DNA from: Loktanella sp. SALINAS62
Lineage (GTDB): Bacteria; Pseudomonadota; Alphaproteobacteria; Rhodobacterales; Rhodobacteraceae
Assembly (NCBI RefSeq): GCF_018263905.1
Contig: NZ_JAAFZU010000012.1
Span: forward strand, 1 to 64,000
Direction: 5' to 3'
Length of the DNA: 64,000 nt
Within the stretch, counting starts at the first letter, position 1. Every line of letters starts with the position of its first letter. The position numbers were made by a program, and so were the translations under genes. The notes under the pieces were generated by a model. The model had not been told where the DNA came from. It saw nothing but the letters and a program-made list of their open reading frames with translations, and searched no databases. Below, piece after piece: positions 17,192 through 27,111 of the stretch.

Positions 17192-18061
17192 TCAGGCGCG
17201 GACGCGCTTTTCGTAATCGCTGGCGATATCCAGCGTCAGCGATCCGACTTCAAAGTTGTAATCACCGATCTGGCCGACCGGCGTGACTTCTGCTGCAGTC
17301 CCGGTCAGCCAGCACTGCTGAAAGCTTTCCAGTTCTTCGGGCATGATGTGGCGTTCATGCACGGTGATGCCCTTGTCGCGCAGCATCTGGATCACGGTCT
17401 GGCGGGTCAGACCGTTCAGGAAACAGTCGGGCAGCGGCGTATGCACTTCACCGTCCTTGACGAAAAACAGGTTCGCCCCGGTGCATTCCGCGACATAGCC
17501 GCGATAATCGAACATCAGCGCGTCCGAACAGCCCTTTGCCTCTGCCGCGTGTTTGGACATCGTGCAGATCATGTAAAGCCCGGCAGCCTTTGCCTGATGC
17601 GGAATGGTTTCGGGGCTGGGCCGTTTCCATTTCGCGATATCCAGCTTTGCGCCCTTTGTCTTGGCATCGCCATAATAGTTACCCCAATGCCAGGCGGCGA
17701 TGGCCACGCGGACCGGATTGCGCGCCGAAGCAACGCCCATGTCCGGCCCGGCCCCACGCCACGCAAACGCGCGCACATAGGCGTCGGTCAGGTTGTTGGC
17801 TTTCAGTGTTTCCGCCTTTGCCGCCATCAGTTCATCGACAGAATACGGAATCTGGAAATCAAGGCAGTTGGCCGAAAAATGCAGTCGTTCCGCATGTTCG
17901 CGGTCCAGAAAAATCTTGCCGTTGTAGCAGCGTTCGCCTTCGAATACGGACGACGCGTAATGCAGCGCGTGGGTCAGCACGTGGACATTAGCCCCGCGCC
18001 AGTCGACCAATTGGCCGTCCATCCAGATTTTACCGTCGCGGTCGTCGTATGAGCCTTCCAT
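17192..18061 (-). CDS. ilvE: Branched-chain amino acid aminotransferase
   Basis: A 289-residue fold-type IV PLP aminotransferase that interconverts leucine, isoleucine and valine with their 2-oxo acids using glutamate/2-oxoglutarate. Diagnostic segments are HALHYASSVFEGERCY near the N-terminus, the EATG-like EVTPVGQIGDY near the C-terminus, and SKHAAEAKGCSDALMFDYRGYVAECTGAN across the centre (split here by position only). The start at 18061 follows AAAGGGTGG on the minus strand and gives the family's MEGSYDDRDGKIWMDG beginning. It is divergent from the PetP-like gene across 211 bases. Confidence 0.94.
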   Translation of the reverse strand: MEGSYDDRDGKIWMDGQLVDWRGANVHVLTHALHYASSVFEGERCYNGKIFLDREHAERLHFSANCLDFQIPYSVDELMAAKAETLKANNLTDAYVRAFAWRGAGPDMGVASARNPVRVAIAAWHWGNYYGDAKTKGAKLDIAKWKRPSPETIPHQAKAAGLYMICTMSKHAAEAKGCSDALMFDYRGYVAECTGANLFFVKDGEVHTPLPDCFLNGLTRQTVIQMLRDKGITVHERHIMPEELESFQQCWLTGTAAEVTPVGQIGDYNFEVGSLTLDIASDYEKRVRA

Positions 18062-18272
18062 GTTCCACCCTTTGATTTTGCGTTTATGTCTTAAATGGTT
18101 CCGGTTCGGACATAATGTTGCGTGAATTGCAGGTGCTCGGTAGCAAGTGGGTGCTGTCATGTCAACAACACTGACGTATTTCCCATTGAACCGGCGCCGC
18201 GGTCGTAAAAATCTTCTAAAACAATACAGGTTTGACGTATAAGGCGCGAAAGATTTTAAAAAGTAGGGATCA

Positions 18273-18785
18273 ATGGCCTCTGACAGTACCGCCCCCGCAG
18301 GTCGCAGCCTGCTGTTTTTGACGGACGATCAGCTTCGCAAGGGGATCGAGGCGATGTTCTTTGCTTATCGCGGCTTCACCGCCGATCCCGACCGGATTTT
18401 GGCGGAAAAATCATACGGGCGGGCGCACCACCGCGCGATCCACTTTATCCACCGCAGCCCCGGCACGACGGTCAACAACCTGTTGTCCATCCTTGGGGTG
18501 ACCAAACAATCGCTGAACCGCGTGCTGCGGACCCTGATTGCAGATGGTCTTGTGTCGTCCACCGTGGGCGACCGTGACCGTCGCGAACGTCACCTGCATC
18601 TGACAGCCGAAGGGGCGGCGCTGGAACGCAGCCTATCGGATGCACAACGCGAGCGGATGCGCGCGGCCTATCGCGCGGCCGGTCCCGCTGCCGTTGCCGG
18701 GTTCCGCGAGGTGCTGGAAGCCATGATGGACGCTGAAATGCGCCGCCAATATCAATCACTGGTGGATCAACCCGATGGACGCTGA
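18273..18785 (+). CDS. MarR-family regulator, PetP-like
   Basis: A 170-residue winged-helix protein. The MarR recognition region runs through SPGTTVNNLLSILGVTKQSL, followed by RTLIADGLVSS and the wing DRDRRERHLHLTAEG (about 98-112). In Rhodobacter a MarR-type gene (petP) overlaps the response-regulator gene petR upstream of the cytochrome bc1 operon; the same overlap (11 bases) and order are seen here, next to ilvE. The PetP assignment rests on architecture and context. A ribosome-binding site AGTAGGGATCA precedes the ATG. Confidence 0.85.
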   Translation: MASDSTAPAGRSLLFLTDDQLRKGIEAMFFAYRGFTADPDRILAEKSYGRAHHRAIHFIHRSPGTTVNNLLSILGVTKQSLNRVLRTLIADGLVSSTVGDRDRRERHLHLTAEGAALERSLSDAQRERMRAAYRAAGPAAVAGFREVLEAMMDAEMRRQYQSLVDQPDGR

Positions 18786-19476
18786 CTCTCCGCATTTGCT
18801 GGTCGTGGACGATGACGAACGCATCCGCGATCTTTTGCGCAAATACCTTGTGCGGTCGGGGTTTCTTGTGACGCTGGCGCGGGATGCGGCGCAGGCCCGC
18901 CGTCTGTTGTCAGGACTGGAATTCGATCTGATCGTGCTGGATGTGATGATGCCGGGCGAGGACGGCATCAGTTTCTGCCGCGACCTGCGGTCCCGTCTGG
19001 GCACCCCCGTGCTGTTGCTGACAGCGCGCGGCGAAACCGCCGACCGGATCGGGGGACTGGAAGCAGGGGCCGATGACTACCTGGCCAAACCGTTCGAACC
19101 CAAGGAACTGCTGCTGCGGATCAACGCGATCCTGCGGCGCGCCCCAAAGGAAGACGCAAAGCCCATCGCCGCGACGGAACTGGTCATCGGGCTGTTCACA
19201 TACGACATCGGCAAAGGCGAAATCCGCGATGGCACCGGCCCCCTGCGACTGACGGCGACCGAAAGCCAGCTGATGCGCATCTTCGCGACCCGCCCGCATG
19301 AACCCGTCACGCGACAGGAATTGGTCGAGGAATTGAGCCGGTCCGGGGGCCAGACGCAAGAACGCGCGGTCGATGTCCAGATCACGCGCCTGCGCCGCAA
19401 GATCGAACCGGACCCCAAGCAACCGCGCTATCTGCAGACCGTGCGCGGGGCGGGTTACATGCTGTCCCCCGACTAG
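18775..19476 (+). CDS. OmpR-family response regulator, PetR-like
   Basis: A 233-residue two-component regulator. The receiver has the acidic pocket Asp12-14, phospho-acceptor Asp56 in LIVLDVMMPGEDG, and Lys105 in LAKPFEP. A winged-helix DNA-binding domain occupies about 140-230, ending DVQITRLRRKIE and TVRGAGYML. There is no adjacent histidine kinase. Overlap with the upstream MarR gene and neighbourhood match Rhodobacter petR, described as needed for growth in R. capsulatus; petABC itself is not in this window. Confidence 0.88.
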   Translation: MDADSPHLLVVDDDERIRDLLRKYLVRSGFLVTLARDAAQARRLLSGLEFDLIVLDVMMPGEDGISFCRDLRSRLGTPVLLLTARGETADRIGGLEAGADDYLAKPFEPKELLLRINAILRRAPKEDAKPIAATELVIGLFTYDIGKGEIRDGTGPLRLTATESQLMRIFATRPHEPVTRQELVEELSRSGGQTQERAVDVQITRLRRKIEPDPKQPRYLQTVRGAGYMLSPD

Positions 19477-19545
19477 ATTGAAACACACAGGTCTGCAGGG
19501 GACTGCCAGTCAGGCTGACGTCTGACCTGTGGCAAGGTCGCGTTT

Positions 19546-19566
19546 GAGTATTTCGGGCAAGATGAT
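19546..19566 (+). repeat. Degenerate copy of the dispersed intergenic repeat
   Basis: GAGTATTTCGGGCAAGATGA closely matches the copy at 56249-56265 (GAGTATTTCTGGCAAGATGA) and is a diverged form of the family core. It lies between the PetR-like and HDAC genes. Confidence 0.55.
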
Positions 19567-19605
19567 GCTCTTGTCCTTTTGCGCGGGGCAGGGTTTTCTG
19601 GGTGC

Positions 19606-20535
19606 ATGAAAACAGTCCTGATTACACATCCTGATTGTCTGGAACACGTCACGCCGCCCGGCCATCCTGAACAGGTGGCCCGTATGGATGCGGTGGCGCA
19701 TGCGCTGGACGGAATGGATTTGCACCGCATCCTTGCACCGATGGCGGCCGAAGATGACGTGTTGCGCGTGCATCCCCGGTCGCATCTGGACGCGCTCCGC
19801 CGGGCGGCCCCCGCGACAGGTGTGGTTTCGCTGGATGCCGATACGCATATGTCGCCCGGTACATTGGCTGCCGTGTGCCGCGGGGCGGGGGGTGCCGTGC
19901 GCGCTGTCGATCTGGTCATGGATGGCACTGCGCGAAATGTATTCGTCGCCATGCGTCCGCCGGGCCACCACGCGGAAAAGACCACCGCGATGGGGTTCTG
20001 TTTCTTTGGCAATGTTGCGATTGCCGCAAAACATGCGCTGGACCATCACGGGCTTTCCCGCGTCGCGATCGTTGATTTTGACGTGCATCACGGCAACGGC
20101 ACGCAGGATCTGGTCGAAGACGATCCGCGCATCCTGTTTTGTTCCACCCATCAGATGCCGCTGTATCCCGGCACCGGCCATGCCGATGAAACTGGCGTTG
20201 CGGATAATGTGGTGAACGTCCCGCTGGCCGAAGGCACTGACGGCACCGGGTTTCGCCACGCGATGAACACCCATGTTCTGCCGCGTGTGCGGGCGTTCAA
20301 ACCCGACATGATCGTGATTTCTGCAGGCTTTGATGCCCATGCCCATGATCCGCTGGCCGGGCTCGCGCTGGTGGCGGACGATTTTGGATGGATCACCGGG
20401 GCGCTGTGCGATCTGGCCGACGATCTGTGTGACGGGCGGGTGGTGTCCTGTCTGGAGGGCGGCTATGACCTGACGGCGCTGGGCGCCTGTGTGGCAGCCC
20501 ATGTCAAGGTTCTGAGGGAGCGATGCGATGGCTGA
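19606..20535 (+). CDS. Histone deacetylase family protein
   Basis: A 309-residue zinc-dependent amidohydrolase of the HDAC/acetylpolyamine amidohydrolase superfamily. The active-site motifs are visible: RPPGHHAEKTTAMGFC (general-base histidines, about 118-133), DFDVHHGNGTQD (zinc ligands Asp and His) and SAGFDAHAHDPL (zinc-ligand Asp). Bacteria lack histones; likely substrates are acetyl-lysine proteins or acetylated small molecules such as acetoin- or polyamine-type compounds. The start at 19606 is chosen because it gives the standard MKTVLITHPDCLEH opening. The 3' end overlaps xseB by 8 bases. Confidence 0.92.
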   Translation: MKTVLITHPDCLEHVTPPGHPEQVARMDAVAHALDGMDLHRILAPMAAEDDVLRVHPRSHLDALRRAAPATGVVSLDADTHMSPGTLAAVCRGAGGAVRAVDLVMDGTARNVFVAMRPPGHHAEKTTAMGFCFFGNVAIAAKHALDHHGLSRVAIVDFDVHHGNGTQDLVEDDPRILFCSTHQMPLYPGTGHADETGVADNVVNVPLAEGTDGTGFRHAMNTHVLPRVRAFKPDMIVISAGFDAHAHDPLAGLALVADDFGWITGALCDLADDLCDGRVVSCLEGGYDLTALGACVAAHVKVLRERCDG

Positions 20536-20767
20536 TACGCCTGTCAATGAAATGACCTTTGAGGATGCGATCCGCGAGTTGGAAAGCGTTGTCGGCAAGC
20601 TGGAACGCGGCGACGTCGCACTGGACGACAGCATCGCACTGTATGAACGCGGTGCCGCGCTGAAAGCCCGCTGCGAAGCCAAGCTGACAGAGGCCGAGGA
20701 AAAGGTCGCAAAAATCACCGTCGGTCCCGATGGGCAGGCTGCTGGCACGGAACCGCTTGACCCGTGA
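20528..20767 (+). CDS. xseB: Exodeoxyribonuclease VII small subunit
   Basis: A 79-residue helical subunit of Exo VII, which degrades single-stranded DNA with XseA. The family signature MTFEDAIRELESVVGKLERG followed by LDDSIALYERGAALKA is intact. It sits between the HDAC gene and ispA, overlapping both, an arrangement common in proteobacteria (xseB-ispA-dxs). Confidence 0.96.
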   Translation: MADTPVNEMTFEDAIRELESVVGKLERGDVALDDSIALYERGAALKARCEAKLTEAEEKVAKITVGPDGQAAGTEPLDP

Positions 20768-21630
20768 TGTTCGCCAACCGCCTGGCGCTTGATGCCTCTG
20801 ACGCGATCCGGCTGATCGAAACGACGCTGGCCCCCGGCCCCGATGTCCCGTTGCGTGACGCGATGCTGTATGCCGTGCAGGGCGGCAAGGGGTTGCGCGC
20901 GTTTCTGGTTCGCGAAGGTGCGCGTCTGCATGGGGTCGGTGACCGCGCCGGACATGCGGCGGCGGCGATCGAGGCGGTCCATGCCTACAGCCTTGTGCAT
21001 GACGATCTGCCTGCGATGGATAATGACGATCTGCGCCGTGGCCAGCCGACGGTGCACTGCAAATGGGGCGACGCGACGGCGATCCTGACGGGCGATGCGC
21101 TGCAATCGCTGGCCTTTGAATTGATTTGCGAACCGGGTTCCGGTGTGGATGCCGCGATCCGCGCGGAACTGGCGCTGACGCTGGCGCGGGCCGCGGGCGC
21201 GCGCGGCATGGTGCTGGGTCAGGCGCTGGATATTGCCGCGGAAACCGGGCCAACGCTGGATATCGACGCGATCACCGCGTTGCAGGCAGGCAAGACGGGT
21301 GCCCTGATCACATGGTCTGCCTGTGCCGGACCCCGGATCGCGGGCGACGACATAATGGCGTTGCAAGCCTATGGCGATGCGCTGGGGCTGGCGTTTCAGA
21401 TCGCGGACGACGTGCTGGATGCGACCGGGGACGCTGCAACCGTGGGCAAGGCGGTGGGCAAGGATGCGGGCGCTGGAAAGGCGACGTTCGTATCGCTGCT
21501 GGGGCTGGATCGTGCGCAGACGCGCGCGCAGGATATGGTTGATGCGGCCTGTGACGCATTGACCGGTTACGGGTCCAGCGCAGATACCCTGAGGGAGGCC
21601 GCGCGATTCGTCATCGCGCGTGACAAGTGA
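20767..21630 (+). CDS. ispA: Polyprenyl (geranyl/farnesyl) diphosphate synthase
   Basis: A 287-residue trans-prenyltransferase that condenses IPP with allylic diphosphates to FPP. The first Asp-rich motif [10 protein letters not shown] and the second DDVLD (in [12 protein letters not shown]) are present, as is [10 protein letters not shown] near residue 40 for pyrophosphate binding. The ATG at 20767 overlaps the xseB stop by one base; a GTG at 20764 would give a GTGA overlap and one more residue. Its product feeds ubiquinone and undecaprenol and, in phototrophs, carotenoids and bacteriochlorophyll tails via GGPP. Confidence 0.94.
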   Translation: MFANRLALDASDAIRLIETTLAPGPDVPLRDAMLYAVQGGKGLRAFLVREGARLHGVGDRAGHAAAAIEAVHAYSLVHDDLPAMDNDDLRRGQPTVHCKWGDATAILTGDALQSLAFELICEPGSGVDAAIRAELALTLARAAGARGMVLGQALDIAAETGPTLDIDAITALQAGKTGALITWSACAGPRIAGDDIMALQAYGDALGLAFQIADDVLDATGDAATVGKAVGKDAGAGKATFVSLLGLDRAQTRAQDMVDAACDALTGYGSSADTLREAARFVIARDK

Positions 21631-21637
21631 GGACATC

Positions 21638-23551
21638 ATGACCGACAGACCCAATACCCCCCTGCTGGATAACGTCCAGTCGCCAGCCGATCTAAAGGGG
21701 CTGTCGAACCGCAAGCTGCGCCAGATCGCGGATGAAGTGCGGTCCGAAACGATCAGCGCCGTGTCCGTGACCGGCGGCCATCTGGGTGCGGGTCTGGGTG
21801 TTGTGGAACTGACCGTCGCCCTGCACGCCGTTTTTGAAGCACCGCGTGACAAGATCATCTGGGATGTCAGTCACCAGTGCTACCCGCACAAAATCCTGAC
21901 TGGCCGTCGTGACCGGATTCGCACGCTGCGGCAAAAGGGCGGTCTGTCAGGTTTTACCAAACGGTCAGAAAGCCCGTATGATCCTTTTGGTGCGGCGCAT
22001 AGCTCGACCTCTATCAGTGCGGCGCTTGGCTTTGCCGTCGCCCGCGATCTGGGCGGAGAGGTGGGCGATGCCATTGCGATCATCGGTGACGGGTCGCTGT
22101 CCGCCGGCATGGCGTACGAGGCGATGAACAATGCCGGTCATCTGGGCAAGCGGCTGATCGTGATCCTGAACGACAACGAAATGTCGATTGCACCGCCGAC
22201 CGGTGCCATGTCGTCCTATCTGTCGCGGCTTTACGCCGGTGCCCCGTTTCAGGATCTCAAAGCTGTGGCCAAGGGGGCCGTGTCGTTCCTGCCGCCGCCG
22301 TTCCGCGAAGGTGCCAAGCGCGCAAAGGATATGCTGAAACACATGACCGTCGGCGGCACCCTGTTCGAAGAGCTGGGCTTTTCCTACGTCGGGCCCATCG
22401 ACGGGCACGATATGGAACAATTGCTGGCTGTTCTTCGCACGGTCAAGGAACGCGCCGACGGCCCGATCCTGATCCACGCCATCACCACCAAGGGCAAGGG
22501 ATTCGCCCCGGCAGAGGCCGCCGCCGACAAGGGCCATGCGCGCGGCAAATTCGACGTGCTGACCGGAGAGGTGCAAAAAGCCAAATCCAACGCGCCGTCC
22601 TATACGGCCGTCTTTGCCAAGGCGCTGATCGACGCCGCCACCAAGGATGAAAAGGTCTGCGCCGTCACCGCCGCCATGCCGGACGGCACCGGGCTGGATA
22701 AATTCATGCAGCGGTTCGCCAGCCGCTGTTTTGATGTGGGCATTGCCGAACAGCACGCCGTCACATTTTGCGCGGGCTTGGCGGCGGGTGGCATGAAACC
22801 GTTCTGCGCGCTGTATTCCACGTTTCTGCAACGCGGCTACGATCAGGTCGTGCATGACGTTGCCATCCAGCGCCTGCCGGTCCGGTTTGCCATCGACCGC
22901 GCGGGACTTGTCGGCGCGGACGGGGCCACGCATGCGGGCAGTTTTGACGTGGCGTTTCTGGCGAACCTGCCCGGCTTTGTCGTCATGGCCGCCGCGGACG
23001 AGGCGGAATTGGTCCGCATGGTCGCCACCGCCGTGGCCCATGACGAAGGCCCCATCGCGTTCCGTTTCCCCCGTGGCGAAGGTGTCGGCGTCGAAATCCC
23101 CGTCGATGCGCAACCGCTGGAAATCGGCAAGGGCCGCATGATCCGCGAGGGCAAACAGGTGGCCATCCTGTCCTTTGGCACCCGCCTGTCAGAAGTCGAA
23201 GCCGCCTGCGAAGCGTTGGGTGCGCGCGGCATTACGCCGACCATCGCCGATGCCCGGTTCGCCAAACCGCTGGACCGTGACATGATCCTGAAACTGGCGG
23301 CTGACCACGACGCGCTGATTACCATCGAAGAAGGCGCCGTTGGCGGTTTCGGGTCGCACGTCGCCCAGCTTTTGTCGGACGAAGGCGTGTTCGATCACGG
23401 GCTGAAATTCCGGTCGATGACCTTGCCTGACACTTTCATTGACCACGCATCGCCCGCCGACATGTACGCCACCGCAAGATTGGGCGCCGCCGATATCGAA
23501 GCCAAAGTGCTGGACGTGCTGGGTGTGGCCCAGATGGAAAAACGGGCCTGA
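21638..23551 (+). CDS. dxs: 1-deoxy-D-xylulose-5-phosphate synthase
   Basis: A 637-residue thiamine-diphosphate enzyme that makes DXP from pyruvate and glyceraldehyde 3-phosphate, the entry step of the MEP pathway. The ThDP motif begins [18 protein letters not shown] and ends at ILNDN. The pyrimidine-domain segment [15 protein letters not shown] and [16 protein letters not shown] (with the catalytic Glu) are intact. The ATG at 21638 has GAGGA 5 bases upstream; a GTG at 21620 is also in frame. It follows ispA by 7 bases in an xseB-ispA-dxs operon. Confidence 0.97.
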   Translation: MTDRPNTPLLDNVQSPADLKGLSNRKLRQIADEVRSETISAVSVTGGHLGAGLGVVELTVALHAVFEAPRDKIIWDVSHQCYPHKILTGRRDRIRTLRQKGGLSGFTKRSESPYDPFGAAHSSTSISAALGFAVARDLGGEVGDAIAIIGDGSLSAGMAYEAMNNAGHLGKRLIVILNDNEMSIAPPTGAMSSYLSRLYAGAPFQDLKAVAKGAVSFLPPPFREGAKRAKDMLKHMTVGGTLFEELGFSYVGPIDGHDMEQLLAVLRTVKERADGPILIHAITTKGKGFAPAEAAADKGHARGKFDVLTGEVQKAKSNAPSYTAVFAKALIDAATKDEKVCAVTAAMPDGTGLDKFMQRFASRCFDVGIAEQHAVTFCAGLAAGGMKPFCALYSTFLQRGYDQVVHDVAIQRLPVRFAIDRAGLVGADGATHAGSFDVAFLANLPGFVVMAAADEAELVRMVATAVAHDEGPIAFRFPRGEGVGVEIPVDAQPLEIGKGRMIREGKQVAILSFGTRLSEVEAACEALGARGITPTIADARFAKPLDRDMILKLAADHDALITIEEGAVGGFGSHVAQLLSDEGVFDHGLKFRSMTLPDTFIDHASPADMYATARLGAADIEAKVLDVLGVAQMEKRA

Positions 23552-23609
23552 TCCGGGCGGGGCAATGCGTCGCCATTGCCGGGTTTCATCTTGGCTGCCG
23601 TCAGGATCA

Positions 23610-24392
23610 TCAGGGCGGCGGTGTTCGTTCGTTCAATCGCTTTTCGATCGCGTCCAGTTTCGCCATCACGTCATCACGATAGGCATCGGTGGCGGCGCCC
23701 GCTTCCTGATGGTGCGCGTCCTGCATCGAATTGACGATCAGACCGACCAACAGGTTGACCACGGCAAAGGTGGTCACAAGGATGAACGGCACAAAGAACA
23801 TCCAGGCGTAGGGATAGACCTCCATCACGGGGCGGACGATGCCCATTGACCAGCTTTCCAGCGTCATGATCTGGAACAGCGAATACAGCGACAGCCCCAG
23901 ATTGCCGAACCATTCGGGGAACGACGCCGCAAACAATTTCGTCGCCATGACCGCGCCGATATAAAATACGATCCCCATCAGCAGGAATACCGACGCCATG
24001 CCGGGCAGGGCGGTCACCAACCCTTCGACCACGCGGCGCAGGGACGGCGCCACGGATATGACGCGCAGCGCGCGCAGGACGCGCAATGCGCGCAGCACCG
24101 ACAGACCCTGCGACGCGGGGATCAGCGCGATGCCGACGATCACGAAATCAAAGATGTTCCAGCCGTTGCGCCAGAAATCCTTGCCGCGCACGAACAGCTT
24201 GGTCCCCAGCTCGACGACGAAAATCGTCAGACACAACTGGTCCAGAAACAGGATCAATGGCCCGGCCTCCGCCATGATCGTGGCGGATGTTTCCAGTCCC
24301 AGCAGCACCGCGTTGAATATGATCACGCCCAGAATGATGTTCTGGACCAATCTGCGATCAAGCTGACGGCCAAGGGTGCTGCGCAGGGACAT
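23610..24392 (-). CDS. Voltage-gated sodium channel (NaChBac type)
   Basis: A 260-residue six-helix ion channel subunit expected to form homotetramers. The S4 voltage sensor has arginines every third residue (Arg101, 104, 107, 110) in LSVLRALRVLRALRVISV. The pore filter TLESWS (177-182) is the hallmark of bacterial sodium channels such as NaChBac and the Roseobacter NavRosD. A charged C-terminal tail ending in a predicted coiled coil (about 235-257) fits the family's tetramerisation helix. The start at 24392 has AAAGG upstream; a TTG at 24449 would overlap the preceding gene. Confidence 0.9.
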   Translation of the reverse strand: MSLRSTLGRQLDRRLVQNIILGVIIFNAVLLGLETSATIMAEAGPLILFLDQLCLTIFVVELGTKLFVRGKDFWRNGWNIFDFVIVGIALIPASQGLSVLRALRVLRALRVISVAPSLRRVVEGLVTALPGMASVFLLMGIVFYIGAVMATKLFAASFPEWFGNLGLSLYSLFQIMTLESWSMGIVRPVMEVYPYAWMFFVPFILVTTFAVVNLLVGLIVNSMQDAHHQEAGAATDAYRDDVMAKLDAIEKRLNERTPPP

Positions 24393-24445
24393 ATCATCGG
24401 ACCTTTGGATGGTTTGCGCCGATATGATCGGCCCGCTGTTCGGTT

Positions 24446-25306
24446 TCAAGCGCCGCTTTGCTGCGCCAGCAACGCTTTCAACCCCGACCGGTAATCGGGA
24501 AACAGCAATTCAACGCCCAGCTCGTCCTTGATCTTGTCGTTCCGGACCTTTTTGCTTTCGGCATAGAAACTGCGGGCCATCGGGGACATGTCGGCATCTT
24601 CAAATGCGACGGCCTCTGGCACAGGCAGGCCCAGCAGTTCGGCGGCATAGGCGATCACATCCTGCGGCGGGGCCGGATCGTCGTCGCAGACGTTGTAGGC
24701 GGCACCGGGATTGGGCCGCGCGATCGACGCTTCCAGCACGCGGGCAATATCCGCGACATGGGTGCGGCTGAACACCTGACCGTCCTTGATGATCCGGCGC
24801 GCGGTGCCGTTCCGCACCTTGGAAAACGGACCGCGACCGGGGCCATAGATCCCGGCAAGGCGAAAGATATGCAGCGGCAGGCCGGGGATCGCGCGCCATG
24901 CCGCTTCCGCCTCTACCCGTGCCTGTCCGCGTTTGGTGGCGGGGGTCAGGGCGGCGTCCTCGTCCACCCAATCGCCGGCATGATCGCCATAGACGCCGGT
25001 TGTGGACAGATAACCGACCCATGCGAACTGGTCTGCACGGGCGGCAATCTGGTCGTGCCACACGGCCAGCACCGGGTCGCCGTCGTCGTCGGGGGCTGCG
25101 GAAATCAACAGATGTGTCGCCGCATCCAATGCCTGCGTCATGTCGGCACCGGGCCAGATCTGCGGTTCCACGCCACGCGCCATGAACGCCGCGGCCTTGT
25201 CGTCGCTCCGGGTGGTGCCGATGATGCGCCAGTCGCGGGGCAGCAGCAGTCGTTCCAGTGCCTGCGCGGAATATCCATGTCCAAAGGAAAGCAATGTCTG
25301 TGTCAT
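24446..25306 (-). CDS. SDR/NAD-dependent epimerase-like protein (YeeZ type)
   Basis: A 286-residue extended short-chain dehydrogenase. The N-terminus MTQTLLSFGHGYSAQALERL has the Rossmann glycine pattern in the variant form GHGYSA seen in YeeZ-like proteins. YLSTTGVYGDHAGDWVDE holds the catalytic-region Ser/Thr and Tyr, and FRLAGIYGPGR is typical of sugar-nucleotide epimerase relatives. The substrate is not known. The start at 25306 is preferred; an upstream in-frame start at 25420 would overlap the divergent lytic transglycosylase promoter region. Confidence 0.85.
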   Translation of the reverse strand: MTQTLLSFGHGYSAQALERLLLPRDWRIIGTTRSDDKAAAFMARGVEPQIWPGADMTQALDAATHLLISAAPDDDGDPVLAVWHDQIAARADQFAWVGYLSTTGVYGDHAGDWVDEDAALTPATKRGQARVEAEAAWRAIPGLPLHIFRLAGIYGPGRGPFSKVRNGTARRIIKDGQVFSRTHVADIARVLEASIARPNPGAAYNVCDDDPAPPQDVIAYAAELLGLPVPEAVAFEDADMSPMARSFYAESKKVRNDKIKDELGVELLFPDYRSGLKALLAQQSGA

Positions 25307-25437
25307 GGCAGGACCATTACCCTGTGCGCGGGCTGGTGCAAGACCCCGGCGGTATCTTGCCGCAACGCCCCCTTTTGCTTGCTGAAATCCGCCGCTGTCG
25401 TAAGGTGCGGCTGACCCCAATCCGGACCTGTTTTGCC

Positions 25438-26670
25438 ATGCGCGCCTTTCTGATTATTGCCCTGTGCCTTGCCACTGCCGCCTGTGGTGCGCCTCAATCG
25501 ACGGACAGGCCCGTCGCCCGACCGGACCGTGCCGAAAACGTGCCGGTGCCGAATGCCGGACTGAATGCCTGGGTGGCCGGCTTCCGCCCGCGCGCGCTGT
25601 CACAAGGCATTTCTGCCACGACATTTGACCGGGCGTTTGCGCAGGCAGGCTATCTGCCCGACAGCATCCGCCGCGACCGCAATCAGGCCGAATTCGTCAA
25701 ACCGCTGGCGGACTACATGTCCACCGCCGCATCTGATGACCGCATTGCCGAAGGCCGCGCGCAACTGTCCGCACAAAGCGGCCTGTTGGACCGGATCGAA
25801 CAGCAATACGGCGTCGACCGCCATGTCGTGCTGGCCGTCTGGGGCATGGAAAGCAATTTCGGCAAACGCCGGGGCGACGTGCCGCTGATTTCCACACTTG
25901 CGACGCTGGCCTATGACGGACGGCGCGGCCGCTTTTTCGAAGAACAACTGGTCGCCGCATTGCGTATCTTGCAAAACGGTGACGTGACGCCCGACCGGAT
26001 GACCGGCAGCTGGGCCGGTGCGATGGGGCATACCCAGTTCATCCCGACCAGCTATCAGGCCTATGCGGTCGATATTACCGGCGACGGGCGACGCGATATC
26101 TGGGCGGATGATCCGTCCGACGCGCTGGCGTCCACTGCCGCCTATCTGTCGCGCTTCGGCTGGACCCGTGGCCAGCCTTGGGGGGTCGAAGTACAACTGC
26201 CGCGCGGGTTCGATTACAGCCAGTCGTCGCGCAGCGTGAAACAATCCACTGGCGCATGGGCCGCACGCGGCGTCGTGGGTGTCGATGGTCGCCCCGTGCC
26301 CGATTATGGCACAGCCAGCCTGATCACACCGACCGGCGCAGGTGGCCCTGCGTTTCTGGTGTTCCGCAACTTTGACGTCATCAGCCGTTACAACAACGCC
26401 GAAGCCTACATCATCGGCGTCGGCTATCTGGGCGACCGGATCAAGGGGCTCGGCCCCCTGCGCACCCCCTTTGTCGCCGGAGAGCGTAACCTGACCCGTG
26501 CCGAACGGGTCGAATTGCAGCAACGGCTGACCGCCGCCGGTTTCGATACCAATGGCATCGACGGCACCATCGGGTCCGGCACCCGTGGCGCGATCCAGCG
26601 CTATCAGGCCAGCCTGGGTCTGCCGCCCGACGGGTTTGCGTCTGTCGGACTACTCGACCGGCTGCGGTGA
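25438..26670 (+). CDS. Lytic murein transglycosylase (MltB-like, PG-binding)
   Basis: A 410-residue cell-wall hydrolase that cleaves the MurNAc-GlcNAc bond to give 1,6-anhydromuramic products. An N-terminal signal (MRAFLIIALCLATAACG) has a plausible but non-consensus lipobox (ATAAC), suggesting an outer-membrane lipoprotein. The SLT_2/MltB domain holds the catalytic Glu in VWGMESNFGKRRGD, with MTGSWAGAMGHTQFIPTSY following. A C-terminal peptidoglycan-binding repeat (ERVELQQRLTAAGF to LLDRLR) occupies the last 60 residues. Its 3' end overlaps the convergent small secreted gene by 21 bases. Confidence 0.93.
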   Translation: MRAFLIIALCLATAACGAPQSTDRPVARPDRAENVPVPNAGLNAWVAGFRPRALSQGISATTFDRAFAQAGYLPDSIRRDRNQAEFVKPLADYMSTAASDDRIAEGRAQLSAQSGLLDRIEQQYGVDRHVVLAVWGMESNFGKRRGDVPLISTLATLAYDGRRGRFFEEQLVAALRILQNGDVTPDRMTGSWAGAMGHTQFIPTSYQAYAVDITGDGRRDIWADDPSDALASTAAYLSRFGWTRGQPWGVEVQLPRGFDYSQSSRSVKQSTGAWAARGVVGVDGRPVPDYGTASLITPTGAGGPAFLVFRNFDVISRYNNAEAYIIGVGYLGDRIKGLGPLRTPFVAGERNLTRAERVELQQRLTAAGFDTNGIDGTIGSGTRGAIQRYQASLGLPPDGFASVGLLDRLR

Positions 26671-27111
26671 ACAGGGGGTGTCGGTCAGGCATTGGGTCAA
26701 CTGATCCCGCAATGCCTGATCCGGTGCGCCAAAGACCCAGCCGCCGCAGGCGTCCAGCGTGATCGTCGGCATGTCGGCGCCGACATCGACAAAAGCCATG
26801 ACATCGGCGTCGGTCGGCACCGACCCGCACCACGGTCCGGCGCAGGTCACGTCCAGCCAGATCGCTTCGGCAAAGGGCACGTTGAACCCGGTCATGCCCA
26901 GCCCGACGCCTGCGAACGTACCGCGCAAACTCACGGGTTTCGTGATCGGATCGGGGGCGGGGTGATCCAGCGTGATCTGCCCGGTCAACAGCAGATAGGG
27001 CGTGTCGCTGGCATTGGCGCGATCAAACGTCGCCAGCGGATCGGGCTGGATACAGGACAATGCATTGGCCTGCGTGGCTGTCAGCGCCGCCACAACGGCG
27101 GCCCATTTCAC
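26650..27111 (-). CDS. Uncharacterised secreted protein downstream of rppH
   Basis: A 153-residue protein with an N-terminal signal ([16 protein letters not shown], cleavage before LSC). Six cysteines are spread through the mature part, suggesting disulfides. No family was recognised. The GTG start at 27111 overlaps the rppH stop as GTGA, so the two are probably co-translated; a longer reading into rppH is unlikely because no signal would then be N-terminal. It ends inside the last codons of the convergent lytic transglycosylase. Confidence 0.7.
   Translation of the reverse strand: MKWAAVVAALTATQANALSCIQPDPLATFDRANASDTPYLLLTGQITLDHPAPDPITKPVSLRGTFAGVGLGMTGFNVPFAEAIWLDVTCAGPWCGSVPTDADVMAFVDVGADMPTITLDACGGWVFGAPDQALRDQLTQCLTDTPCSPQPVE

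Noticed and set aside
18232-18260. TTGACG with a 17-base spacer to TTTAAA as the promoter of the MarR gene
   Set aside because: The implied transcript start would remove the AGTAGGGATCA ribosome-binding region, so it is not convincing.
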